In this document: one piece after another, positions 1 through 7,469 of the stretch
Layout of the letters: each line of letters opens with the position of its first letter
Numbering within the stretch: position 1 is the stretch's first letter
Assembly: GCA_035296565.1 (NCBI GenBank)
Contig: DATHAQ010000052.1
Span: 1-64,000, forward strand
DNA: 64,000 nt
Direction: 5' to 3'
From: JACCZR01 sp035296565
GTDB lineage: Bacteria; Actinomycetota; Thermoleophilia; Solirubrobacterales; Thermoleophilaceae
Notes under the pieces: generated by a model
Databases searched by the model: none
The model's input: only the letters and a program-made list of their open reading frames with translations
What the model was told of the DNA's origin: nothing
Translations under genes and position numbers: made by a program

Positions 1-346
1 CCCGGCCGCGTTCGACCAAGTGGTGAGCCGCGCGATGGCGAAGAACCCCGACGACCGCTACCAGTCGGCGGGGGACCTCGGCGATGCCGCCATGGTCGCG
101 GCCGGCGAGCTGCGCCAGGCCGGAGCGGAGTCCGTCGTCGCCACGGGGCCTGCGGCGCCCGTCGGCCCCCAGAGCCCGCAGGCCCCCGCCACGCCTGCGC
201 AGGCAGCACAGGCCGAAGTCGGAGCGCCCCGCGAAGAGCGCAAGTCCCGCGGCGGCGAAGTTCTCCCGTTCGCGATCGCCGTCGGCATCCTGGTGGTGCT
301 GGTGGTACTCGTGCTCATCGCTCTGAGCGCGATCTCGAAGCTCTGA
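1..346 (+). CDS. Ser/Thr protein kinase, C-terminal end (5' partial)
   Basis: This gene enters from upstream; only its last 114 codons are visible. They start with the terminal helices of a PknB-like kinase domain (AMAKNPDDRYQSAGDL, which parallels ATAKNPDQRFTQPSEL in the next gene). A Pro/Ala/Gln-rich linker of about 45 residues follows, then a positively charged stretch (REERKSRGGE) and a single membrane helix (VLPFAIAVGILVVLVVLV). Only about six residues lie outside, so unlike its neighbour it has no extracellular sensor domain. The juxtamembrane linker is the usual autophosphorylation region in such kinases. The kinase assignment comes from the motif and the neighbour; the catalytic core is outside the window. 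Confidence 0.8.
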   Translation, partial: PAAFDQVVSRAMAKNPDDRYQSAGDLGDAAMVAAGELRQAGAESVVATGPAAPVGPQSPQAPATPAQAAQAEVGAPREERKSRGGEVLPFAIAVGILVVLVVLVLIALSAISKL

Positions 347-377
347 TCGGCTGCTTGCTAGGGCACCGAGCACGATC

Positions 378-383
378 TAGGGT
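378..383 (+). promoter_or_regulatory. -10 box TAGGGT before a leaderless mini-ORF
   Basis: TAGGGT fits the actinobacterial TANNNT -10 pattern and ends 7 nt before an ATG at 391. That ATG opens a six-codon reading frame (MEAPRG, stop at 409-411) which overlaps the GTG start of the kinase at 404 in another frame. Either transcription starts at the ATG and the mini-ORF is a leader, or a base is missing and the ATG is the true kinase start. Confidence 0.4.
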
Positions 384-403
384 GGACCTCATGGAGGCGC
401 CGC

Positions 404-2251
404 GTGGGTGACGCGAGGGAGCACCTGACGAAACTGGAGGTTGGCTCGCTGTTTGCGGGCTACCGAATCGACGGGCTGCTCGCCCGCGGCGGAATGGGCG
501 TGGTCTACCGGGCGACCGACGTGGACCTGGACCGCACGGTGGCGCTCAAGATCATCGCGCCCGAGCACACCCAGAACGAGGATGCGGTCGCCCGGTTCAA
601 GTCCGAGGCGCGGCTCGCGGCGTCGCTCGAGCACCCGAACATCGTGCCCATCCACCGCGGCGGGGAGTTCGAAGGCGTCCTCTATCTGGCGATGCGCCTG
701 GTTCCGGGCACGAACCTCCGCGAGGTCATCGACCGCGGTCCCCTGCCGGTTGAGCGGACCGAGCGGATCATCGCCCAGGTCGCCGATGCCCTCGACGCCG
801 CGCATGCCCGCGGGCTGGTCCATCGCGACGTCAAGCCGGCCAACATCCTCGTCGCCGGCGAGGGCAAGAACGAGCACATCTACCTCACCGACTTCGGGCT
901 CACCAAGCGCCTTGGATCGGGAGGCAGCCTGACACGGACCGGCACGTGGGTGGGGACCCCGGACTATGTCGCGCCCGAGCAGGTCCAGGGCGGCAACGTC
1001 GACGGCCGCACCGACATCTACTCCCTGGGCTGCGTGCTCTACGAGATGCTGACCGGCACCGTCGCCTTCCCGAGGGACAACGACGTCGCCAAGCTGTGGG
1101 CGCACGTCAGCGATGCGCCCCCGCCGCCGAGCATGCAGCGTCCCGAGCTCGTGAGCTCCTTCGACGAGATCGTGGCGCGCGCGACCGCCAAGAACCCCGA
1201 CCAGCGGTTCACCCAGCCCTCGGAGCTAGCCGCCGCGGTGAGCCTCGCCGTCGCCGAGCAGGTGCCCCAGGCCTCCGGGGAGGCCGCCGAGCCCACGGCC
1301 GGCGACATGCCGGAGACGCGCCTGGGAGCGGCCGCGGCTCCCCCGACGGCCGCCGGGTCGGGCGTGCCGGCTGCGTCGGCCGGCCATGAGATGTTCGTCG
1401 GGGACCCCACACACGCGCCCTCCCAGCAGCAGCCCGGCGCGGGGGCCCCTCCATCGCCACCCCCGTCCGGGGACCCGCCGGGTCAGGGGGCGGGCGACGG
1501 CTCCGGCAGCCCGGGGTGGCTTGCCAGGCACCGCGCGGCCGTGGCGGGAGGCGCCGTCGCCTTGGTCTGCGCCCTCGCTGCGATCGCCTTGATCGCCGGG
1601 TCCGGCGGCGACTCGAAGAAGAAGGCTGCCAGCGAGCTGCCGATGAAGTTGACCGCGGTGCCCACGAACCGCGTGACCGGTCGTGGCAGCGCGGACGTAC
1701 GGCTCGAGGGCGATGTAGCGACGGTCTCGATCCGCACGACCGGTCTGCTCAACCGCGCTCCCCACCTGATGCACATCCACGGCGGCGCCAAGGGGCAATG
1801 CCCCACGGCGTCGGCGGCGCAGTTGCACAACGGCAACCGGGCCATCAGCACCACCGACGGCGGGTCGTTCTACGGACATGCCCGCGCCGCGCTGACCACT
1901 CACGGCGACACCACCGCGAACAGCATTCTCGCCTTCGACCGCTTCCCGGCCGATGGGCGCATCACCTACAAGCGCACGTTCCGGCTCACCCCGAAGGCGG
2001 CGGGCTTCGTCCGCAGGAACAACGCCGTCATCGTCATCCACGGCATCGACTACAACCACAACGGCATACAGGACGGAACACTCGACCGCAGCGAGCTCAA
2101 CCCGCAGGTGCAGGGCGAGACCACCGCGCCGGCGCTCTGCGGCCCTGTGGTGGCGCGAGACACAAGGGCGCAGGGCCCGGGACGCCGGCACGTCTTCACG
2201 GCCTCGCTGGGCATCCACGGCGCCGCTCCCCGCCGGCTGTGCACCCTATGA
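404..2251 (+). CDS. Transmembrane Ser/Thr protein kinase with His-rich extracellular (CHRD-like) domain
   Basis: PknB-type eukaryotic-like kinase of 615 residues. The catalytic domain is complete: Gly-rich loop ARGGMGVVY near residue 27, VALKII lysine near 48, catalytic loop HRDVKPANI near 140, DFG near 163 and the APEQ motif (VAPEQVQGG) near 190. A 100-residue Pro/Ala linker leads to one membrane helix (about 378-400). The outside domain (about 425-570) is not PASTA. It carries HLMHIHGG, a Cys pair (GQCP and ALCGP) and IVIHGIDYNHNG, which resembles the CHRD/superoxide-dismutase-like fold and looks metal-binding. The last 30 residues look unstructured. GTG start; the ligand is unknown, and a metal or redox signal is inference. 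The next gene overlaps by ATGA. Confidence 0.85.
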   Translation: MGDAREHLTKLEVGSLFAGYRIDGLLARGGMGVVYRATDVDLDRTVALKIIAPEHTQNEDAVARFKSEARLAASLEHPNIVPIHRGGEFEGVLYLAMRLVPGTNLREVIDRGPLPVERTERIIAQVADALDAAHARGLVHRDVKPANILVAGEGKNEHIYLTDFGLTKRLGSGGSLTRTGTWVGTPDYVAPEQVQGGNVDGRTDIYSLGCVLYEMLTGTVAFPRDNDVAKLWAHVSDAPPPPSMQRPELVSSFDEIVARATAKNPDQRFTQPSELAAAVSLAVAEQVPQASGEAAEPTAGDMPETRLGAAAAPPTAAGSGVPAASAGHEMFVGDPTHAPSQQQPGAGAPPSPPPSGDPPGQGAGDGSGSPGWLARHRAAVAGGAVALVCALAAIALIAGSGGDSKKKAASELPMKLTAVPTNRVTGRGSADVRLEGDVATVSIRTTGLLNRAPHLMHIHGGAKGQCPTASAAQLHNGNRAISTTDGGSFYGHARAALTTHGDTTANSILAFDRFPADGRITYKRTFRLTPKAAGFVRRNNAVIVIHGIDYNHNGIQDGTLDRSELNPQVQGETTAPALCGPVVARDTRAQGPGRRHVFTASLGIHGAAPRRLCTL

Positions 2252-3321
2252 GGGCCATGCGCGTGATTCGAACCGTGCTGGCGCTGGCGGCGCTGGTGCT
2301 GCTCCTCGCCCCGTCGGCAACGGCGAAGCTGCACGTGAAGGGGAACCTGCTCGTGGACAACCACCGGATCGTCCAGCTGCTGGGCGTCAACCGGTCGGGA
2401 ACCGAGTACATGTGCAAGGAGGGTTTCGGCGACGTCTTCGACGGTCCCAGCGACCAGGGCTCGGTCAGCGCCATGAAGACCTGGCGGATCAACACGGTGC
2501 GCGTGCCCCTCAACGAGAGCTGCTGGCTCGGCGTCGGCAAGCTGCGCAGGCACGCGCGGGCCTATCGCCGGGCGATCGTCCGCTACGTGCGGTTGCTGCG
2601 GCGCAACGGCCTCTACGTGATTCTCGACGAGCACTTCAGCGCCCCGGGCCGCCGCATCGCCCGCGACCTGTTGGCGATGCCCACGCTCACCACGGTCAGA
2701 TTCTGGCGCTCGGTCGCCCGCCGCTACCGGCGCAGCAACGGGGTGCTGTTCGACCTCTACAACGAGCCGCACGACGTCAGCTGGCGGTGCTGGCTTCAAG
2801 GCTGCCGCGTGTCGCGCCGCCGGGCGAACCCCAGCGGCAGGACGTACCCGGCCTACCGTGCGGTCGGTATGCGGCGCCTGCTCGGTGCCGTGCGTGGGAC
2901 CGGCGCCCGGCAGATCGTGATGCTGGGCGGGCTCAAGTACTCGCGTGACCTGTCGCACTGGCTGCGCTACCGCCCGCGCGACCGCGCAAGGCAGCTGGTG
3001 GCCTCGATGCACACCTACGGCCCGGCCACCGCCCCGCTGGCGGCGGTCTGCTTCGGCGCCTGCCGCGACACCCTGATCCAGGTCAAGCGCCGCGTTCCGG
3101 TCGTCGCCGGCGAGATCGGCGAGTACGACTGCGCCCACGGCTACATCGACGACTTCATGGGCTTCGCCGACAGCAACGGGATCTCTTACCTCGCGTGGGC
3201 CTGGGACGCCGTCGCGCCCGGCAGCTGGCAGTGCGACACCGGGCCGGCGCTGATCAACAACTACAACGGCGCGCCCACGAACTACGGCGTGGGCTTCCGC
3301 GACCACGTCCTGTCGCGCTGA
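2248..3321 (+). CDS. Secreted glycoside hydrolase family 5 (cellulase-like) enzyme
   Basis: Protein of 357 residues. The ATG overlaps the kinase stop (ATGA), so translation is probably coupled; a second ATG lies three codons later. Residues 1-26 form a clear Sec signal peptide (VLALAALVLLLAPSATA). The rest is a (beta/alpha)8 GH5-type barrel: NTVRVPLNESCW early, the acid/base glutamate in FDLYNEPHD (near residue 170), and the nucleophile glutamate in VVAGEIGEYDC (near 290). The substrate may be a beta-1,4-glucan or mannan; it cannot be read from the sequence. The C terminus has no anchor or carbohydrate-binding module, so it is probably released. Coupling to a membrane kinase suggests co-expression but proves no functional link. 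Confidence 0.85.
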   Translation: MRAMRVIRTVLALAALVLLLAPSATAKLHVKGNLLVDNHRIVQLLGVNRSGTEYMCKEGFGDVFDGPSDQGSVSAMKTWRINTVRVPLNESCWLGVGKLRRHARAYRRAIVRYVRLLRRNGLYVILDEHFSAPGRRIARDLLAMPTLTTVRFWRSVARRYRRSNGVLFDLYNEPHDVSWRCWLQGCRVSRRRANPSGRTYPAYRAVGMRRLLGAVRGTGARQIVMLGGLKYSRDLSHWLRYRPRDRARQLVASMHTYGPATAPLAAVCFGACRDTLIQVKRRVPVVAGEIGEYDCAHGYIDDFMGFADSNGISYLAWAWDAVAPGSWQCDTGPALINNYNGAPTNYGVGFRDHVLSR

Positions 3322-4944
3322 TCAGAGCGCGGCCAGCAACTTCGGCGCCACCTGCTTCTTGCGGCTCATGACGCCAGGCAGCTCGACCGTGCCCTCGCGC
3401 GTCGGCTGACCGAAGGCGCGCTCGATCAGCCCGCGGTCGCCGGCGGCCACCAGGTCGGTGCCCTTGCTGAGTATGTCGGTGACCATCAACGCGAACAGCA
3501 GGTGACCGCCGGACTCGCGCTTGACCTCGATCGCCTCGACCAGCTCCTCGCGCCGCTCGAGCAGGGACTTGCCGACGGTCTCGATCTGGGCGATGCAGAC
3601 CGTTTGGCCGCCAGCCACCACGTACTCCTTGGAGTCGCGGCTCACGATCTGCTCGGCCGCGAGCTCCGATACGTCGCTGGTCTCCTCGAACATCTGGCGC
3701 CCGAACTCCGTCGCGCTCAGGGCCAGCACCCGCTCTAGGTACGCGATCACGTCGTGGTCGCGCTGGGTGGTCGTGGGCGAGTTCAGGATGACGGTGTCGG
3801 AGAGGATCGCCCCGAGCAGGAGGGTCGCCGTCGGGCGACTGGGCTCGAGCCCGTTCTGGCGGAAGCGCTCGATGACCAGGGTGGCGGTGGAGCCGACCGG
3901 GTCGAAGGTCGCGGTGACGGGCACGTGGGTCTCGATCGAGCCGATGTGGTGGTGGTCGAGGATCTCGACGATGTAGGCCTGGTCGGCGCCCGGAACGCTC
4001 TGAGCCAGCTCGGCGTGGTCGACGAGGAGAACCCGCCGGCGCTCGGGGTCCACCAGGTGGGAGCGGGTCACGAGCCCCAGGGGCCGGCGATCCCCGTCCA
4101 CGACCACAGCGGCGCCGTAGTGCACCTCCTTGATCTGGTCGGAGACGTCGGCCAGCAGGTCGTCGGGGCCGACCGTTAGGAGGTCGCCCTCCATCAGGGC
4201 CTCACACGGAGCCGCGAGGGTGATCATGCGCGCGGAGACGAACGAGTCCAACGGCGAGACCACGACCGTGGTCCCCCGCTGGGCGGCCAGGCCGAGGATC
4301 TCCTCCGGGGGCCGCTTGCCGTTGGGGCTGACGAGGACCGCCGCCCCGGCGTCGATCACGTGGCGCTGCGCGTCGACGCGGTCGCCGACCACGACCACGT
4401 CGCCCGGCCTGATCGGCGTCGGGCCGGGTCCGGTGGCGGAGCTGCTCACCCAGATCCGGCCGCTCAGCCTCTGACGCTCACCGGCGACCCGCTCGCCGTC
4501 GAGCACCTCGAGTATCGCATCGACGGTCGCGTCCGAGTCGCCGAGGCTCTCGGGCTCCCGCGACTCGTGGATGTACCGGTTGGCCAGCGCGCGCATCGTC
4601 AGCACACCCGCGACGACTCCGTCGTCGTCGACGACCGGCATCAGATCGAGCTGGTCGCGCGCCATCGCGAGCCCCACCTCACGCACCGGCTTGCGGCGGT
4701 GTGCCACCGAGCAGCCCTCGGCCATCACGTCTCTGGCCCGCAGCATCACGTGCGGGAGGAACTCCGGTGCCGGGATGCCACTCCGCTCCAGCACCCACTC
4801 GGTCTGGGCGTTCAGCTCGCCCAGCCGTACGGGCAGGTAGTCGTTCTCGGGGTCCAGCCGGCCCTTGAGCTCGGCATAGCCGACCGCCGCCGCGATCGAG
4901 TCCGTATCCGGGTTTCGGTGCCCCGTGACATAGATCAGTGACAC
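3322..4944 (-). CDS. ppaC: Manganese-dependent inorganic pyrophosphatase (family II, CBS/DRTGG-regulated)
   Basis: Hydrolyses pyrophosphate to phosphate in the cytosol. The 540 residues are much longer than plain family II enzymes (about 310) because a regulatory insert splits the DHH domain. GHRNPDTDSI at the N terminus starts the DHH half. A first CBS motif (VMAEGCSVAHRRKPVREV), a DRTGG-like segment (about 140-235) and a second CBS motif follow, then LLVDHAE and ILDHHHIGSI resume the catalytic core. The DHHA2 domain ends with the diagnostic SRKKQ (about 531-535). CBS-PPases of this layout are controlled by adenine nucleotides. The GTG start is fixed by the conserved N terminus and by a -10 box 6 nt upstream. 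Its stop abuts the GH5 stop (TGATCA). Confidence 0.9.
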   Translation of the reverse strand: MSLIYVTGHRNPDTDSIAAAVGYAELKGRLDPENDYLPVRLGELNAQTEWVLERSGIPAPEFLPHVMLRARDVMAEGCSVAHRRKPVREVGLAMARDQLDLMPVVDDDGVVAGVLTMRALANRYIHESREPESLGDSDATVDAILEVLDGERVAGERQRLSGRIWVSSSATGPGPTPIRPGDVVVVGDRVDAQRHVIDAGAAVLVSPNGKRPPEEILGLAAQRGTTVVVSPLDSFVSARMITLAAPCEALMEGDLLTVGPDDLLADVSDQIKEVHYGAAVVVDGDRRPLGLVTRSHLVDPERRRVLLVDHAELAQSVPGADQAYIVEILDHHHIGSIETHVPVTATFDPVGSTATLVIERFRQNGLEPSRPTATLLLGAILSDTVILNSPTTTQRDHDVIAYLERVLALSATEFGRQMFEETSDVSELAAEQIVSRDSKEYVVAGGQTVCIAQIETVGKSLLERREELVEAIEVKRESGGHLLFALMVTDILSKGTDLVAAGDRGLIERAFGQPTREGTVELPGVMSRKKQVAPKLLAAL

Positions 4945-4950
4945 GGTGGC

Positions 4951-4956
4951 AGAGTA
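4951..4956 (-). promoter_or_regulatory. -10 box TACTCT of pyrophosphatase gene
   Basis: On the minus strand TACTCT is followed by GCCACC and then the GTG start at 4944, a 6-nt spacing that places transcription start at or next to the start codon (leaderless). Confidence 0.55.
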
Positions 4957-5064
4957 GCCCTGGACAAATATCCTAAAAGTCAACCGGGTTTCATGTGTTA
5001 GCGTCCCCGGGGTGATACCCGAGACCTCCGCGGGCGACTGCTCACACAGCTCGAGCTGGCCGGC

Positions 5065-5511
5065 GTGGCCTCCAGCGTGGCCGCGCACTCCCACCTGTGG
5101 GAGGCGCTCGTGCGCCACGACGCCGACCAGCGCGTATTCGAGGAGCTGCTGACCGACGAGCACCTGTCCGTGTGGCTGATCTGCTGGATGGAAGGCCAGG
5201 ACACGGGGTTCCACGACCACGACGGCTCGGCAGGCTCGGTGTCGGTGGTCCGGGGGCGACTGCGGGAAGAGCGGTTGCGCATCGGAGGGCCGCCCGCCGC
5301 GCTGGAGCTCGCCGCCGGCGACGACTTCGGCTTCTCGGCCACGGACATCCACCGGGTCATCCACGCCGGCGGGGAGCCGTCGGTGTCGATACACACGTAC
5401 TCCCCGCCGCTGCTCGGCATGGGGTCCTATGTCGTGGAGCCCACCGGCGCGCTGCGCCGCCACGCCCTGCGGGCGCACGAGGAGCTGCGCCCGCTCGCAC
5501 CCGCCGCCTGA
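5065..5511 (+). CDS. Cysteine dioxygenase-like cupin (N terminus uncertain)
   Basis: Cupin of the type I cysteine dioxygenase/thiol dioxygenase group, which oxidises a thiol with Fe(II) and O2. The motif ICWMEGQDTGFHDHDGSAG has the HxH metal ligands, and FSATDIHRVIHAG supplies the third histidine. GTG 5065 is the first usable start in frame (148 residues). Homology-like sequence (DTRDLRGRLLTQLELAG) continues upstream to about 5014 in the same frame without a start codon. A perfect -10 (TAGCGT, 4999-5004) sits 7 nt before a GTG at 5012 that is one base out of frame. A single missing G after that GTG would restore a normal start, so either the assembly or the gene may carry a frameshift. The next gene follows after 7 nt. 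Confidence 0.75.
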   Translation: MASSVAAHSHLWEALVRHDADQRVFEELLTDEHLSVWLICWMEGQDTGFHDHDGSAGSVSVVRGRLREERLRIGGPPAALELAAGDDFGFSATDIHRVIHAGGEPSVSIHTYSPPLLGMGSYVVEPTGALRRHALRAHEELRPLAPAA

Positions 5512-5518
5512 GGCGCCC

Positions 5519-6436
5519 GTGCAGGCGGACCTGCACCAGCACCTGCTCGGCGAGCCCCTGCTGGAGGCACTGTCCTCGCGGACCGTCCCCCCACTGACCC
5601 GACGCGAGGGGCCGGCCTGGGTCCTCGAGGTGCCGGGGGAGCCGCCCCACTCGGTGGACCCCGCGGCGGAGGACCCGGCCCGGCGCGCGGCGCTGCTCGA
5701 GGCTGACGGCCTGGACCGGGCGGCAGTCGCGCTCTCGTGCCTGCTCGGGGTCGAGGGCCTGCCCGGCGACGAGGCCGAGCACCTGCTCGCTGCCCACGAA
5801 GAGGGCCTGGCGGGACTACCCGAGCGTTTCGGCCGCTGGGCCTCTGTGTCCCTGCTCGAGCCCTCGCCGGCCGCCGTCGAGGCACAGCTCCGCGCGGGCG
5901 CGGTGGGATTGACCCTGCCCGCCGGCGCGCTGTCCACGCCGGCGCGGGTCGAGTCGCTCGCGCCGCTGCTGGAGCCGCTGGCCCACTGCGATCGCCCGCT
6001 GTTCGTCCACCCCGGGCCGTGTCCCTGGGAGGACCCGCCCGCGCGCGCCGACGGCGAGGGCTGGTGGCCCGCCCTGACCCGCTACGTCGCCGAGATGAAC
6101 GCGGTCTGGCACGCGTTCGTGAACGTGGGCCCCGAGCCGCTCCCGTCCGCCCCGGTGGTGTTCGCGCTGCTGGCCGGCCTGGCCCCCCTTCACCTCGAGC
6201 GGCTGGCCATCCGCGGCGGGCCCAGCGAGCGCGCGCTGGACCCGCGCTTCCTCTACGAAGTCTCCTCCTACGGCCCTCGCTCGATCGAGGCGGTCGGACG
6301 CGTGGTCGGGGCCGGCCGGCTCGTCTTCGGCTCCGACCGCCCGGTGGACTCACCGGCACCGCCCGCGGCCTCGCCCTGGACCCGCCTGGCCGCGCGCAAC
6401 GCCGCCGCGCTGCTCGCCTCACGCGCCCCTCGCTGA
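5519..6436 (+). CDS. Amidohydrolase-family (TIM-barrel) metal-dependent hydrolase
   Basis: Protein of 305 residues from a GTG 7 nt after the dioxygenase stop. The N terminus ADLHQHLLGEPLLEAL has the HxH metal site of the amidohydrolase-2 family. LFVHPGPCPWEDP gives a further His, and RLVFGSDRPVDSP near the C terminus carries the catalytic aspartate (GSD). The family holds decarboxylases and hydrolases acting on small acids, and the substrate is not evident here. The close junction with the cysteine dioxygenase-like gene suggests one transcript and perhaps a shared sulfur or amino-acid catabolic role (inference). Confidence 0.75.
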   Translation: MQADLHQHLLGEPLLEALSSRTVPPLTRREGPAWVLEVPGEPPHSVDPAAEDPARRAALLEADGLDRAAVALSCLLGVEGLPGDEAEHLLAAHEEGLAGLPERFGRWASVSLLEPSPAAVEAQLRAGAVGLTLPAGALSTPARVESLAPLLEPLAHCDRPLFVHPGPCPWEDPPARADGEGWWPALTRYVAEMNAVWHAFVNVGPEPLPSAPVVFALLAGLAPLHLERLAIRGGPSERALDPRFLYEVSSYGPRSIEAVGRVVGAGRLVFGSDRPVDSPAPPAASPWTRLAARNAAALLASRAPR

Positions 6437-6456
6437 GCGGGGATACTCGGCTATCG

Positions 6457-7047
6457 ATGCCGAGTGACCAGATCGTGCGCAGGCCGCTCCGGGTCCGGGA
6501 GCGCTCCAGCCGGCCGCTCGACCAGCGGCTCTCGATGCGCTTCCCGTCGCTCGCAGCCGCCTCCTTTCGCCTGTTGGGGAAGCTGCCGCCGAGCTCTCGC
6601 CTGCGCCAGGCCTCCCTCCGGCGAGGGATCCGGCTCGGCCTGGAGGCGTACAACCGCCGCGACCTGGCCGCGGTGGTGATGGGCTTCCATCCCGACCTCG
6701 AGTACTACCCCTACCGCGAGTTCGTCGAGGCCGGGCTGGCGAAGCCGTGCTACCGCGGGCCTGCGGGCTATCGCGAGTACATCGAGAGCACCTACGACGT
6801 GTGGGGGGCCGAGGTCCGGCTGCACCCCACGGAGCTGATCGACCTGGGCGACCGGCTGGTCGTGCTCGCCGAGATGCCGATGCGCGCTCAGTCGAGTGGT
6901 GTGGCGCTGGACGAGTCCTACGGCAGCGTCTGGACGCTGAAGGACGGCCGGGTGGTCCGCGTGCAGGACTTCCTCCGCCATGACGAGGCGCTGGAGGCCG
7001 CGGGACTGAGCGACCAGGAGAGGAGCGCCGGAGATCGCCGAGGGTGA
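6457..7047 (+). CDS. SnoaL/NTF2-like protein
   Basis: Protein of 196 residues. The first 45 residues are basic and proline-rich. They are followed by an NTF2-like cone: LGLEAYNRRDLAAVVMGFHPDLEYYP, then RGPAGYREYIESTYDVW and YGSVWTLKDGRVVRVQDFLRHDEALEAAGL. That is the pattern of the SnoaL_2 family, whose members are isomerases, hydrolases or orphan binding proteins. The ATG start is 20 nt after the amidohydrolase stop, with GATACT upstream at 6442-6447. The ligand is unknown. A related gene follows, so this is a small NTF2-like pair. Confidence 0.7.
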   Translation: MPSDQIVRRPLRVRERSSRPLDQRLSMRFPSLAAASFRLLGKLPPSSRLRQASLRRGIRLGLEAYNRRDLAAVVMGFHPDLEYYPYREFVEAGLAKPCYRGPAGYREYIESTYDVWGAEVRLHPTELIDLGDRLVVLAEMPMRAQSSGVALDESYGSVWTLKDGRVVRVQDFLRHDEALEAAGLSDQERSAGDRRG

Positions 7048-7072
7048 CGCTCAGATCGTTCGCAGCGTCTTC

Positions 7073-7435
7073 GTGGCTTCGGGCGACGGTGACATCGGCG
7101 CCTGGTTCCGCGCCGTCGACCCCGACGTCCGAGTCCTCCCACGGTCCGCCGAGCCGGACGCCGCGGACGAGTACCGGGGGCTCGACGAGCTCATGGAGTA
7201 CCTCGTCAACTGGTACGGACAGTGGGAGGAGTACGAGGTCGAGCCGGTGAGCATCGAGGAGGCCGGCGAGCACGTCTTGGCGGTGGTGCGCGAGCGCGGC
7301 CGCCTCGAGGGCTCGGGGCTGGAGGTCGAGGAGGACTTCAGCCATTCGTTCCTGCTGCGCGACGGCAAGGTCGTCGAGTGGCGCATGTACGACAGCCACG
7401 CCGAAGCGCGCGAAGCCCTGGGCCTGTCTCCCTAG
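7073..7435 (+). CDS. SnoaL/NTF2-like protein (start uncertain)
   Basis: NTF2-like protein of about 120 residues: YRGLDELMEYLVNWYGQWEEY, then SFLLRDGKVVEWRMYDSHAEAREALGL, the usual C-terminal helix of the family. GTG 7073 is the first canonical start in frame, but it truncates helix 1. The upstream in-frame codons read EGDAQIVRSVF, which is what the family normally has there. A purine-rich GAGAGGAG lies at 7017-7024 with no ATG, GTG or TTG between it and the homologous residues. The true start may be a rare codon (ATC at 7034), or a base may be missing. It probably shares a transcript with the previous NTF2-like gene. Confidence 0.65.
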   Translation: MASGDGDIGAWFRAVDPDVRVLPRSAEPDAADEYRGLDELMEYLVNWYGQWEEYEVEPVSIEEAGEHVLAVVRERGRLEGSGLEVEEDFSHSFLLRDGKVVEWRMYDSHAEAREALGLSP

Positions 7436-7469
7436 CTCCCCCTCGACGGCCCCGATCGGACGGGACGGC

